Below, in pieces: positions 20,869 to 31,379 of a stretch of 64,000 nt of DNA. The number at the start of each line of letters is the position of its first letter. The stretch's first letter is position 1. Origin of the DNA: Ceratodon purpureus (Eukaryota; Streptophyta; Bryopsida; Pseudoditrichales; Ditrichaceae); the NCBI GenBank assembly GCA_014871385.1, contig CM026426.1:22209474-22273473 (forward strand), written 5' to 3'. Position numbers and translations under genes: made by a program. The notes under the pieces were generated by a model. The model did no database searches. It was not told the origin of the DNA and worked only from the letters and a program-made list of their open reading frames with translations.

Positions 20869-21029
20869 CCAAAAAGAAGTACAGAAAGGTATGTGGGGAA
20901 GTTATTTTGCAGGTATGTGAATTGCATCCTGTAAGGCTCTTTGAAAAGCAGAAATGGAACACTCGTAAGGCTCAATTTTCAAGATGGAAATCATGATTAT
21001 TGGAGTCATAATCTAGTTCACGTGACGAC

Positions 21030-21207
21030 AGTTAGTCACGGAATTTAATTACATAGCATTATTCAATTAACAACTGTTTGTTTAATGTGACTGAGTGTAG
21101 TCATAGAGCTTGAAGACAATTAGTCACTGAACTTGATTACATAGCGATATTCAATAGTCAATTGTTTGTTTAATGTGACTGAGTACAGTCATAGAGCTTG
21201 AAGAGGT
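21030..21207. repeat. Tandem duplication, two 89-bp units
   Basis: Both units read TTAGTCAC, ACATAGC, TGTTTGTTTAATGTGACTGAGT and AGTCATAGAGCTTGAAGA in order. The TGACT/AGTCA word is typical of the subterminal regions of this CACTA element. Confidence 0.7.
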
Positions 21208-21344
21208 CCATATAGACCTTTGAAATAGAGTTAAGAGAATGGATCCACAAATTTGCAGGATCAGGCGTCGGTGGCGATGGCGGCAAGCAAGCTCCACCTC
21301 TAGGATTTGGAGGAGCGTGAAGCAGATAGGCTAAGTCCAACAAG

Positions 21345-24300
21345 TTACCCTTGTCCATGCAGGAACTGTATGGGAGGACGTTGCATCAACAGGGCAACCA
21401 TTTGCAAGCATCTTAGAACGGTCAAAAGAGAACCTCAATTCATTGTGCTTATTTTGGTATGTCTGAACTACGTGACGTGATTTCATGTCTAGTGCGGAAA
21501 TACTTCCGGTGAATAACTTCTTGCGTTTACTTTGGTCAGGCGGGTCTCGTAGATGCGGAAAACGACTTTGTTGAAGAAGAAGTCAGAGAAAGTCCTCCCG
21601 AGCCTAACAACAACAATGGGGGCATGGACGCCATAAGAATGATCATGGAGTGCCTGGCTAGATATGATAACCTCAAGGACGATGACCCCCCCCCCCCGAC
21701 TGTGGGGAGACAAATGGCGAGGAAGAAGACGACGAAATCCCATGGCCTGAAGGGGACCACACTGGGGTTGTAATGGATGAGTTACTGGAGCATGCCAGAA
21801 CTCCTCTTTTTGAAGGTGCTACAACATCTCAGTTGCTCTCTACTCTTCTGCAATCAACTATTTTGCGGTCTTTGGAGTATCGAATGCGTTTGTTACCGAA
21901 TTACTGCAACTACTGCTGATTCTTCTTCCAAGCGACAACTACCTATCCGGTTCTCACTATGAAGCCCAGAAGTATGTAGGGAAGCTAGGACTGTCTTATA
22001 ATATCATACATGCATGCCGCAATGGATGTTGCCTGTTCAAGAAGGAGCTGCAGGATGTGGAGAGCTGTCCAAAGTGCAATGCCCCGAGATACAAGTCGCA
22101 GTCCAGCCAAATCCCCTCCAAAATTCTACGCCACTTTCCATAAATTTCCCGTCTGAAGCGAATGTACCGGTGTAAGAAATTGGCAGAGCTTAACAAGTGG
22201 CACGCCAATCGGGTGAAGGAGGGAAGTAATGTGGATTGCGTCCCCGATTCGAAGGCCTAGAAGCACATCGAATCATTGGATGTCGACTTTACAGCTGCGC
22301 CTAGGAACATCCGCTTGGGGATGGATCTGGATGGAGTGAACCCATTTGGAAACCAGTTGCTGAGTCACTCAACATGGCCGGTTCTTCTGCTGAACTATAA
22401 TTTGCCTGCATGGCTAGTGACGAAGCCCTTCTTTATCATGCTTTCTTTGCTGATTCCAGGGAAGAGAGTGTGACCTCCGAGAACATCGATGTGTACCTTG
22501 CTCCGCTAATCGAAGAGCTCTTGGAACTCTGGGAAGGGGTTCCAGCAATAGATGTGTCGGAAGAGCCCCCTAGACAGCATTTCAAATTGCGCTCTCTACT
22601 TCTCTGGTGCATTCACGGTTTCCTTGCGTACGGACTAACGTCTGGTCAAGTCAAAAAGGGTATAGAGCGTGTACGGAGTGTGGGCCTGATGTTACTACGC
22701 GGCGGTCACGGGCCTTAGGGAAGAATGTATATTTAGGTCACCGCTGGTATCTCAGCAGATCGCATCCCTATTGGAGGCTCACACAAGCATTTGATGGTCA
22801 ACAGGAGTATTGGCTGCCCCTCCAAACTCTCAAAGGATCAAACATCAAAGGCTTTGCACAGGACAGAATATCCTTCCTACAAGCGTCACAGGGAAGAGAG
22901 GTGTAGGAGAGTGCCACCCCATTCGTCGTACCGGAGTCAAGCGGCTCTCAGCTCTGTACATGCTTCCATATTGGCAGGTACTAGCTAAATGCATTCTCTA
23001 GTTCCATTAACTACTTTCAGAAATACCTGACTTATTGTGGTAACTGCCTGTCTGGAAGGATGATTGTGAATAGTGCAAATTCTGGTTCTAGTAAGTACTT
23101 CAAGTAACGTTGACTGAAATGGGGAACCCATGTTGATGATAATGTTGACTGTGAATAGTAAAATTTCTGGTTCAAGTAATGTATTTAGGAAACGTTGACT
23201 GATTCTAGTAAGTTTTTGATGATCAGGTTGACCGTGAATAGTGCAATTTCTCAACTCCATCACTGAATGTAGGTAGAAAAGTGAAAAGTGTCCTATATCT
23301 TCTAAATTGCGAGAGTAGATTCTATGTTACTGATTGTGAGCAGATCTGATGCTGGAATGCTATGTTGAGATTATTGGCAGAACCTCCTCATTAGACATGT
23401 TTTGGATCCAATGCACTGTGAAAAAAATATTTGCGAGAACGTAATGAAAACGATTTGGGGAGACCGCGACACTCTGAAAGCCAGGCTCGGCTTGGAGGAG
23501 GCCAATATTCGACCACATCTGCACCCGATTCCAGGAAGGAAACTTGGGTCTGTTGTACTCCTAGCAGCTCCATATGTACTATCCAAAGAGGAGAAGGCGA
23601 CATTCCTGGACATTATCCGGAATTTGAAGACTCCTACAAAGTATGTTGGACAACTTGCGAAGTGCATTGCGTCGGATGGGGATTTAAAGGGACTGAAATC
23701 TCATGACTACCATGTCATGATGCAGCAGTTGCACCCACTGTGCCTGCGCACTCTCTTGGACAGGGACATGCGGGTGGCAATATTGCGGCTCAGTCAGGTG
23801 TTTGTAAGATTGTGCGCAAAGTCTGTGGATCCATCGTCCACTCAACAATTCCTGGAGAACACCGCTGAGACATTATGCATGCTCGAGAAGGTTTTCCCAC
23901 CTTCATTTTTCAATAAAATGTCGCATCTCTCCATCCACCTTGTGCAGCAGTTGGATATATGCGGTCGTGTACACACCCGATGGATGTATCCTACTGAGCG
24001 ATACTTGAAGAGATTGAAGGGCTACGATAGGCAACGAGCGCAGCCCAAGGAATTCATGGCACGGGGGTACATAATAGAGGAAACGCTAGGATTCCGCACG
24101 GAGTACATGCATGACTGTGAGCTAACGCGCAGAAGGATCAGGGACGACCCGGAGGAAGTTGGGGCAAAGAGCGAGTCTGTGGAGGGTACAGGTCGATACA
24201 GACTCTTGACATCGGATCTATGGGCGTGGATTCACGAGTTTGTTCTCACGAACGCGGAGCCTCTACATTCATACGGAGAGTAAGATTCATTTGGATGTCT

Positions 24301-25196
24301 CGTGAGGAGATTAAGGCTGAGGAAAGACTTGTTTTAGTCATGCAATCTGTCTGGAAAGGGAGATATGATTGTGTCCCAGAATTTGTTTTCTTTACTACTT
24401 TTAGTCATCGACTCGCAATACGTGACTAGTGAATCTTTGTAGATGACGTTGCCTCTACAGCTGCTTATTGTTTTTGCACGCTGAAGACTTGTCATTCACT
24501 GTGGCTTCTTATCAGACGCCACTACGGGAGATGGAAGAGTGGTCCAAGATGCGTGCAGAGATTCGATGTTGATCACGGGGTAGAAGAGCTGAGTATCCAT
24601 CAAACGCTCATAATCAGCTGTTTCCAAAGTGGTTTCTTGGTGCAATGGAACACGATGTGGCGGCAAGCACACAGGTGGATGAAGATGTGCTAGCCCTTGT
24701 CCTGCCACCTTCATGCAACGCAAAATCATATCCTAGGATGTATGCATACGGGAACCACATACGTGTGCGAGGAGCAAAGATGGACTTGGCAACATGCGAC
24801 AGCGAGGTAGCTGCAACGTTCTCACAATCTTGCCGGGCCAGCAAAAAGGACCAGAACCACAGGCTCGCGAATGTGGAATACGTGGGGTGGGTCGAAGAGA
24901 TCATTGGCGTTGACTATGGGAAGTTCAAGCTACTCGTACTATACTGTAAGTGGGTCCAAGCCACGTGGATTGGACCCCGGGCAACTATGAAAAAAGATGA
25001 GTATGGTTTCACTCTCGTGAAATTTGACCGCACCATTCCATACTCTTCAGTTTCGTTTGCGTTTCCTTTTCATGTTCAACAGGTCTTCTTTGTGGACGAC
25101 GTAGCACATCCTAGGTGGAAGGTTGTTCTTCGCAAAGAGGCACGAAGTGTGAGAGTGACTTCCATGGATAACAAACTCCAGATCTACACTGTCTGA
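21345..25196 (+). pseudogene. CACTA (En/Spm) TNP2 transposase, decayed
   Basis: Plus strand. In order: a Cys-rich transposase-associated segment (CPCRNCMGGRC, 21345-21457) with a GTATGT donor; an acidic linker (21530-21900); KYVGKLGLSYNIIHACRNGC and ESCPKCNAPRYK (21972-22100); the TNP2 core, LGMDLDGVNPFGN, WPVLLLNYNLPAW, LLIPGK, IDVYLAPLIEELLELW (22310-22560); LGHRWYLSRSHPYW (22735-22780). An intron spans 22978-23380. Then DPMHCEKNICEN, LKGLKSHDYHVMMQQLHPL, FFNKMSHLSIHLVQQ and RWMYPTERYLKRLKGY (DUF4218, 23402-24283). A DUF4216-like region closes the gene (VEYVGWVEEIIGVDYGKFKLLVLY, 24870-25196). TNP2 cuts and pastes CACTA elements. Phase changes near 21900, 22470 and 22610 plus stops (22140, 22258) make it inactive. 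A run of 13 Cs at 21687-21699 disrupts one frame. Confidence 0.93.
22978..23380 (+). other. Intron of the TNP2 remnant with diverged repeats
   Basis: Donor TGGCAG|GTACTA and acceptor TTGGCAG|AACCTC join YWQ to NLLIRHVLDPMH, as in TNP2 proteins. Inside, GTTGACTGTGAATAGTGCAA-like blocks recur at about 23060, 23145 and 23230. Confidence 0.6.
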
Positions 25197-25558
25197 GCTC
25201 CCGTGACGATGCTGAAAACGAGGGATTGATGGCACCAAATGTCACTGACAATACCACAGCAGTGCCGCCTATCTTATCAAATGCCAAAGAGCTTTCTGGC
25301 AACGAGGTGCAGCTTTCTAGCGACGAGGTGCTTGCTCTACAAATGCAGGGAGAGGTGGATTACAATGATGAGTTACCGAAGTAGGACTGTATTGCCTAGA
25401 GAATCTTCATACATCATAGGAGTATTCACAAAGATCGCGCGGTTAACAAATGAGAATTATATGGACCTCTGTAATGAAAGAGGACGACATTACCAGTATA
25501 AGCAAAGCTGTTATTAGAATGCAACTCATCACCAATATGAGTAAAGGGAACTCTCTGA

Positions 25559-25763
25559 TTGACTATGCAATCATTACGAGTTTTAGTCAAGAAAACTGTC
25601 CACATGACTATGTTACTTTGCAATCATTACCAATTTTAGTGAAGAAAGCTCTCCACATGACCATGTTACTTTGAAACTTTACTACCAATTTCGTAAAGAA
25701 AACTATTAACATGACTATGTTACTCTGCAGTCATAACCAAATTTAGTAAAGAAAACCGTCCAC
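25559..25763. repeat. Subterminal tandem repeat, four units of about 53 bp
   Basis: Units follow the pattern TGACTATGTTACTTTGCAATCA, CCAATTTTAGT, AAGAAAAC and GTCCACA. This is the kind of subterminal array to which CACTA companion proteins bind. It starts about 360 bp after the TNP2 stop. Confidence 0.7.
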
Positions 25764-27131
25764 TTGAATACGGAACAAGACGCGTTGTCAAAATATAGAT
25801 CGGAATTGTAAAAATCTTAAATAATTTTCACTGGAATATAGAAAGAGAATTCAAAATTTTCATCGAGATAAAATTACACGTATACAAATAAAAGAATTAT
25901 GAATCAAATTGCTAGTTATGTCTTGATCTTCAAATGGGAAATTGAATTTGGAACCTTAAACCTTCGGATAGAGGTTTTATTTTATATAATTTGTGCTAGT
26001 CCGATTAGTAATATGCATTCCAGAAATATAAGAACAATAATAAACTATTATACAAGGTCAAACTAGTAATAATTTATTAAAAAAGGACTATGAGAAGGTA
26101 GTACATTCTACAAATTAAAAATATGTAAATACTATTCGCAGCCCACATATTTATTTTACGTCTAACTATCAAACGTAAGTAACTATAAAAACATAATATC
26201 TAAACCAATAGATAATGTATGCTTCTAGTAATGAAATGAACATGAAATCCTCATATCACCTAAAACATAGTTGGAGTGCAAGTACCTTGAACTCATCAAG
26301 GAAATTCAAGATGTTCTTCAGTTCCTGATTTACATAATGAAGCACTAATTCTTTTATAAATTGAAAAAAATCCTAGACATATTTATATTAAGATTATTCC
26401 AGATTTAAATAAAGACTACATGACTACATATGGTCACCCAAATCAACTTTATTACAACACTCAGTCATACAAAAACCAATGACCAGTATAAGTAAAGGAT
26501 ATTGTCTTTATGACAGTCATAACGACTACATTATGTTGGCAATCAGCTCAACACCTCAAAGTAATATGGGAAGGCAACTAATAATGGTTCAATTGTCAGC
26601 GAAGGAAATTTATAGCATGATTATTAGTACAAGCAATTTTCATGCATCTGGAAAGCAAGTAGGAAGCTAGAGAGAGTGGAGTCATAATATTTGGTGACTT
26701 TCATTCAAATAGGTATTAATTTTTTAGAGTTGTATTCTAAATATCTAGTGATTCTAATTATGTGAAATTATTTTTCTACTATTATTAGCAAATGAAGATT
26801 ATGGACGTACTCCAATTTCACAACACATACCCATTAGGGCCACGAGTAGACGATTTTGTCTAGTCATTTCATTGAAATCCATGACTAAGATTAGTAAGTT
26901 TAAAGACTTTAGGACTACATGCAGTCACTTTAATGACATCCATTACGCAACGGAGTCATACAAGAATCAATGACCAATATCATATGACTATGTTAGTATG
27001 ACTGCAGATAGTAAGCACTAGTCCGTGACTAGTCTATGACTTGACCCTGTTATGACTGATGTTTGATTGAACTAATGACTGATGTGACTACGCGGTCACA
27101 TGGGCCGGTTTACATCTAGTCACATTGGGTT
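25764..27131. other. AT-rich right subterminal region of the CACTA element
   Basis: No gene. TGACTA/TAGTCA words become dense from about 26830 to 27120. GTCATACAARAAYCAATGACCA recurs at 26464 and 26958. Confidence 0.5.
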
Positions 27132-27146
27132 GGATTTGTTGTAGTG
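27132..27146 (-). repeat. Right terminus of the CACTA element
   Basis: Read inverted this is CACTACAACAAATCC, a classic CACTA end, followed by TGTGACTAGATG subterminal words. The next three bases, CGA, would be the target duplication. I found no matching CACTACAAC on the left, so the left end is lost or diverged. Confidence 0.75.
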
Positions 27147-27288
27147 CGACCTCCTTCTTCTCCACAGCCTTCTCGATGTGATCCTCCTCGAGAGAAGCCA
27201 CGGCCTTTCCCTTCCTACGGCTCGACATCCTTGGCGCTGGTAGTACAAAAACAACACGTTTTAGGATAGAGGGATTGAGCATGGCAGC
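27147..27288 (-). pseudogene. Short basic ORF interrupted by the CACTA terminus
   Basis: On the minus strand a frame with MSSRRKGKAVASLEEDHIEK runs straight into the CACTA terminus at 27146. It may be the first exon of a host gene into which the element jumped. No domain. The continuation would lie beyond the element's unknown left end. Confidence 0.3.
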
Positions 27289-27538
27289 TGAAAAAGGAAA
27301 GACCACAAGCAATGGGGATTATTCTTGCAGATTACTGTAGTTTAGTTCTTACCCAAAAATCCTCACAACTTGGAAGACCTTCGCAACCATGAGTGAACGA
27401 CCCCTCACAACTTTGCCATGGCCAATACGCTCCAACTAAATAGGAAAAAGAACAAGAGAGGGAAAACAAGAATGAGTGGACAACTTACCTTGGAGCTCTT
27501 CACTGTCAGCGCGTGAAGACGTGTAGCTCGCAAATCCC

Positions 27539-27690
27539 TTGCGCCACAGCTCTCTGCACAGCAGCTCCCTTCGGCCGCAGCTCATTTTTTTGCCCCAGCT
27601 CCTTCGGCTGCGACTCCCTTGCGCCGCAGCTCCTTGCACCACAGCTTTTCCCTTTCGCCACAGCTCCTTTCGCCACAGCTCCTTTCCACA
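27539..27690. repeat. Degenerate GCCRCAGCTCCYTT minisatellite
   Basis: About nine units of 15-19 bp read GC(C/G)(A/G)CAGCTCC(C/T)T(T/G)(C/G). The open minus-strand frames over it (GAAAQGSR-type repeats) reflect the repeat and are not called as genes. Confidence 0.7.
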
Positions 27691-28160
27691 ACATTTATTA
27701 AGGGGATCTTAAGGAGTTGGTTGGAACCTCACATTGATCTTAATTGCCAATCATTGCCACGGCCTTGCACCTCACTTCTGCATTTGTTGTGGATTCAAAA
27801 AAAACCGACATAGAAATTAAAATTAAAAGTTAAGGATGAGTAGCACATATGATTACTAAGACACATTCACTGAATTCATCATTATGGAGAGTAATAATCC
27901 CTTGGATTAGCCATTCAAGTGAAATAACCAGAAAATAGGTTTAAGACTGAACCATGGTCTAGCCTATATAAATGAAAACATTGTTGACACCTTAAAAAAT
28001 CCCAAAAATTTGGTCAATCTATTCGTAGATGGCTATTGTAGAATAGATCCATAAACCATGTTTAAGGAATAAGCATGGTCCACCCGAATTAAATGAAAAC
28101 ATTGTTGGCAGCCACATTCTATATGTCCATACAGTGAGTTTACAATGCATTGCACTCAAT
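27691..28160. other. No gene; short direct repeats
   Basis: AAATGAAAACATTGTTG occurs at about 27971 and 28091, each preceded by CATGGTC. No coding potential seen. Confidence 0.4.
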
Positions 28161-30583
28161 TCACTCAGTCGTTGCTACCGTCACCACGGCCCACGTTGTT
28201 GCCAGCGTCCTCATTGTCAATAAAGTTGCGACCTTCCTCACGATCCACATTGTGGCCACCTTCATGACGGTCTTCTTCGTTGGCAGAATCAGATGCTTGT
28301 CCACTGTTGGCTCCACCTCTTCCAACCGAGTAATCACACACCCAAGCGCTGCCAACACGCCGTCGCTTGGTGTAAATAGGCTGCTGGCAACAACCCCATT
28401 CAAAGATGGTTTCTGTGGCACATTCCCCGTGCTGCCACTCAGTTTCGGATCCTTTCTAATCTCCACGTTGCCACCGTGAGCCCCGATAGCTGATAAGGAC
28501 TTCTCCATTAAATTTTGCTCTATTGCTGTAGCCGTCAGTCTTTGATCTTGTATGTTCCAGACATAAATGATATGTTGATGCACAATCTTCTCTGTTAATT
28601 GAACCTCGGCATGGAGTGTACAAATGTGCACTCTGTGCAATGGAATTGGCAAGATAGGCCGCCACCTTGTATGAGCAGGCATGTCACAAGGTTCTGGCTC
28701 CACAGAGTTGGCAAACAGTCCCTCCACCTAGTTCGATTTCCCACGTTTTTTGATGGCAGCCCTTGCCTAGCTTGCTGTCCCTACGATAGGCTTAACCCTC
28801 TTCTGCTCGCAGTATATGCAGTTCATTGCACACAACGGCCCGGAGTGAAGCCCGTACATACACTTGATCGTCTTCATGTCCGCAGCAAGATGCCACTCCA
28901 CATGGAAATCTCCAACTTCAGGGACCGTGAGTTTCTTGCAATTGGACTGTGCTGCAATCACAAATGGAAATTTGGATTTCCCAAATATCCATTGCAAAAC
29001 CCCGTAGGACTCCTTTTCCACTTGGAAGGATGCCACCGGCCAAATTTCCTTCTCCGATTGGACTGAGAAAAACAGGGCATGGTTCCTCTGAATGTCTGGG
29101 TCGAGCGCCCTATTCATCAATGTGATGCTCACCCGTTCAAATTTCTTGCCATTGACAATCTCGGCCTCGTCCAATTTCATGACAAATACCAGCGGTGCCC
29201 CTCTTAACTCTGTGGAAACATGGCGAGTGGATGTGGAAGTCACAGTTAATTGATAAATACACCCGCTGACAGTAAACTCTGAAAACAATAGTCCGAGGTG
29301 ATTACGTTACCTTCTACTGTGATGCCGTAGAAGATCACCATGCTTCTTTGGACCACCTCAAGGTCTGTGAAAAGGGAATTCTCCTCAGTCAAAACGACTT
29401 CTTTTACCATGTCCTCGGACTTCTTGTTCTTCTTAGAACTTGCTGGCAGCGTAAGTCATCCTTTAGCATGGTAGTATTTGCCAATATACTATGGCAAGTT
29501 TGCATTTAACTCCTGCCGAAGCAGTTTCACATGATAGGGGCTTGGCAAAATACTTCCGGTGATTCCTTTGTTCAGATCAGCAATGAGAGCCTTCACAGCT
29601 TTGTAGATAGCATCGTATCCCCGATGGAAAACCTCTGCCTGGTCGCAAGCAGCAAGAATTTTGTCCGGTGCAATACTCTTACCAATCGATTTAAGTACAT
29701 TGTTCACAATCTCTGACTGAACATGTGCCATTGCAGGCTGAGAAGCGAGGGCTACACCTTCATGCCTTGATAGAATTCGAGCTAGTGCTACTGCACTTCT
29801 GTTTTGGGACTTTTCATCGCCCCACATGCGTTAAATGCGACGCCCTACTCGGTTTCTGTGGACAGCAAACTGCACCACCTCTGGTTGCAGAACTGTGCGC
29901 ACAAGCTTCACTCTTGCTTTTGATCCACGCGATCCTAATTCTAATTCGTGAATCCCTCTAAGAGCCCAAGCCCTACTTCGCATGCCCATGGGGGTCTCCT
30001 TCTCGAAGATGGCCCTCCGCTGGCAGCGGTCAGCGTCGTCTTCGAGACCCAGCACATGGCTCTCCAATTGCTCCACCCTTTAGGGATGGCAACCACGGAC
30101 AAGCTGTAATTCAGCCCGCAAACTCGTGCATGTCTTCTCTAACTCAAGGCAACGCATTCTCTCCAGTTGGACATCTTTGGTTGCCCTTGAGTTGCTGGCC
30201 AATGCTTCGCCTCTAAGCTGAAGCACTTCTTCGCTCGACTGCGTCATTAGAATCCACGTCTCCTCCTGTGTAGGACCATGTACACAAAGATACAGCAGCC
30301 TGTGTGTAAATCCGTGGAGACCCCGCTCTCCATGACATATGAATTCAATGAACTCTTTTAGCGATTTGATTGGAGGTGGCTTCTCTATCACTAAATCAAC
30401 AGGGTAAATGTCTCCATCGATCCACAAGTCAATGTTTGTGTCTTTAAGCAACCTTCGTGTTGGAAACAAGTTCCTCATGCACGGCTCGACTTGCTTAGAA
30501 CATCGTCTCATGACCGGGGCATAACATGCGTCCAGTGAAACTTGGGGAATGTACTGAGTGCTTTGTGCAGCCCTTGCTGCCAT
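28161..30583 (-). pseudogene. Transposase-like gene remnant, C-terminal part
   Basis: Minus-strand frames run in order with small phase changes. 30583-30080: an N-proximal region and a Leu/Glu coiled coil near its end. 30076-29831. 29827-29489: CDQAEVFHRGYDAIYKAVKA. 29460-29300. 29288-28767: EWHLAADMKTIKCMYGLHSG and CIYCEQKR. 28727-28161: PILPIPLHRVHICTLHAEVQ, VHQHIIYVWN, AIGAHGGNVEI, KLSGSTGNVPQKPS. From memory LHRVHICTLHA and HGGNV are hallmarks of uncharacterised transposon-encoded proteins in streptophyte algae and non-seed plants. I cannot name the superfamily. The shifts make it a pseudogene. The upstream unit 31380-34073 is on the same strand and is probably the same gene. Confidence 0.5.
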
Positions 30584-31379
30584 CGTGGACCCAAGAATCG
30601 GTAGTCTTGATTGAATCTCCCCTTGTCACGCTTGGTGATTTGTAGGTAATCGACAGAACTTGTTATGATTTTGAGACACCTCCTACACCCAATTAAAGAC
30701 TAAAGTATTAGCAAATTCTCTTAACCCTGATAATTATTGCAAGACGACTAAATTCACAATCACAAATACTTCTATCCTAATTCGATAGACCACGGCATCT
30801 ACCAGCGCTGCTGACCACAAAACCTACTTTGCCTTACACCGTTGTGGCAGCGAGGCCTAATGGCACCAAAATCCAAATTGCTTTAAACCCACCAGTCTAG
30901 AAACACTCCATAAAGGTTTATCTTGGCAACTCGCCTTCCCTTCAAGTACATCAATTTTGACCACATCGATGAAGCCAATGTTGCCCATTAGGAACGACTG
31001 CTCACTGCTGTCGCTGCCAGCGGACGCTGCCAAGAAAGTAATCGCAATCTCAATTTTGCTCCACCGATCTGGGGCGCCATCGTCACTCGGAATCTTTGGA
31101 GCAAATCACATACATTTCTGCGTCCCACAGTGCCATAAACAAATTGCTTGCATAGACAAGGTCTTCAACTTATTGTGGTGGCGCGCACTAGCCCTCCCTA
31201 TTGTGAGACGTGTTCCCTAGCCCCGCGGCAACCATGGATAGCTCAACATGAGTAACTTCACCTCGGGAGTCAAGGAACTGGGAGATCGACTCAAGACTAG
31301 GACGGCATCACTAAGAGTGATTAGCAGGAAAACAGGGAGAGTACAGGCAGTATAGAAAGAGTAGTCAGACTAGAGATGT
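30584..31379. other. Spacer, possibly intronic
   Basis: No long frame on the minus strand. A plus-strand frame (30957-31220) lacks domain features and is not called. Confidence 0.3.

Noticed and set aside
23371-23667. Minus-strand frames opposite the TNP2 exon
   Set aside because: The plus strand encodes the DPMHCEKN/DUF4218 region of TNP2.
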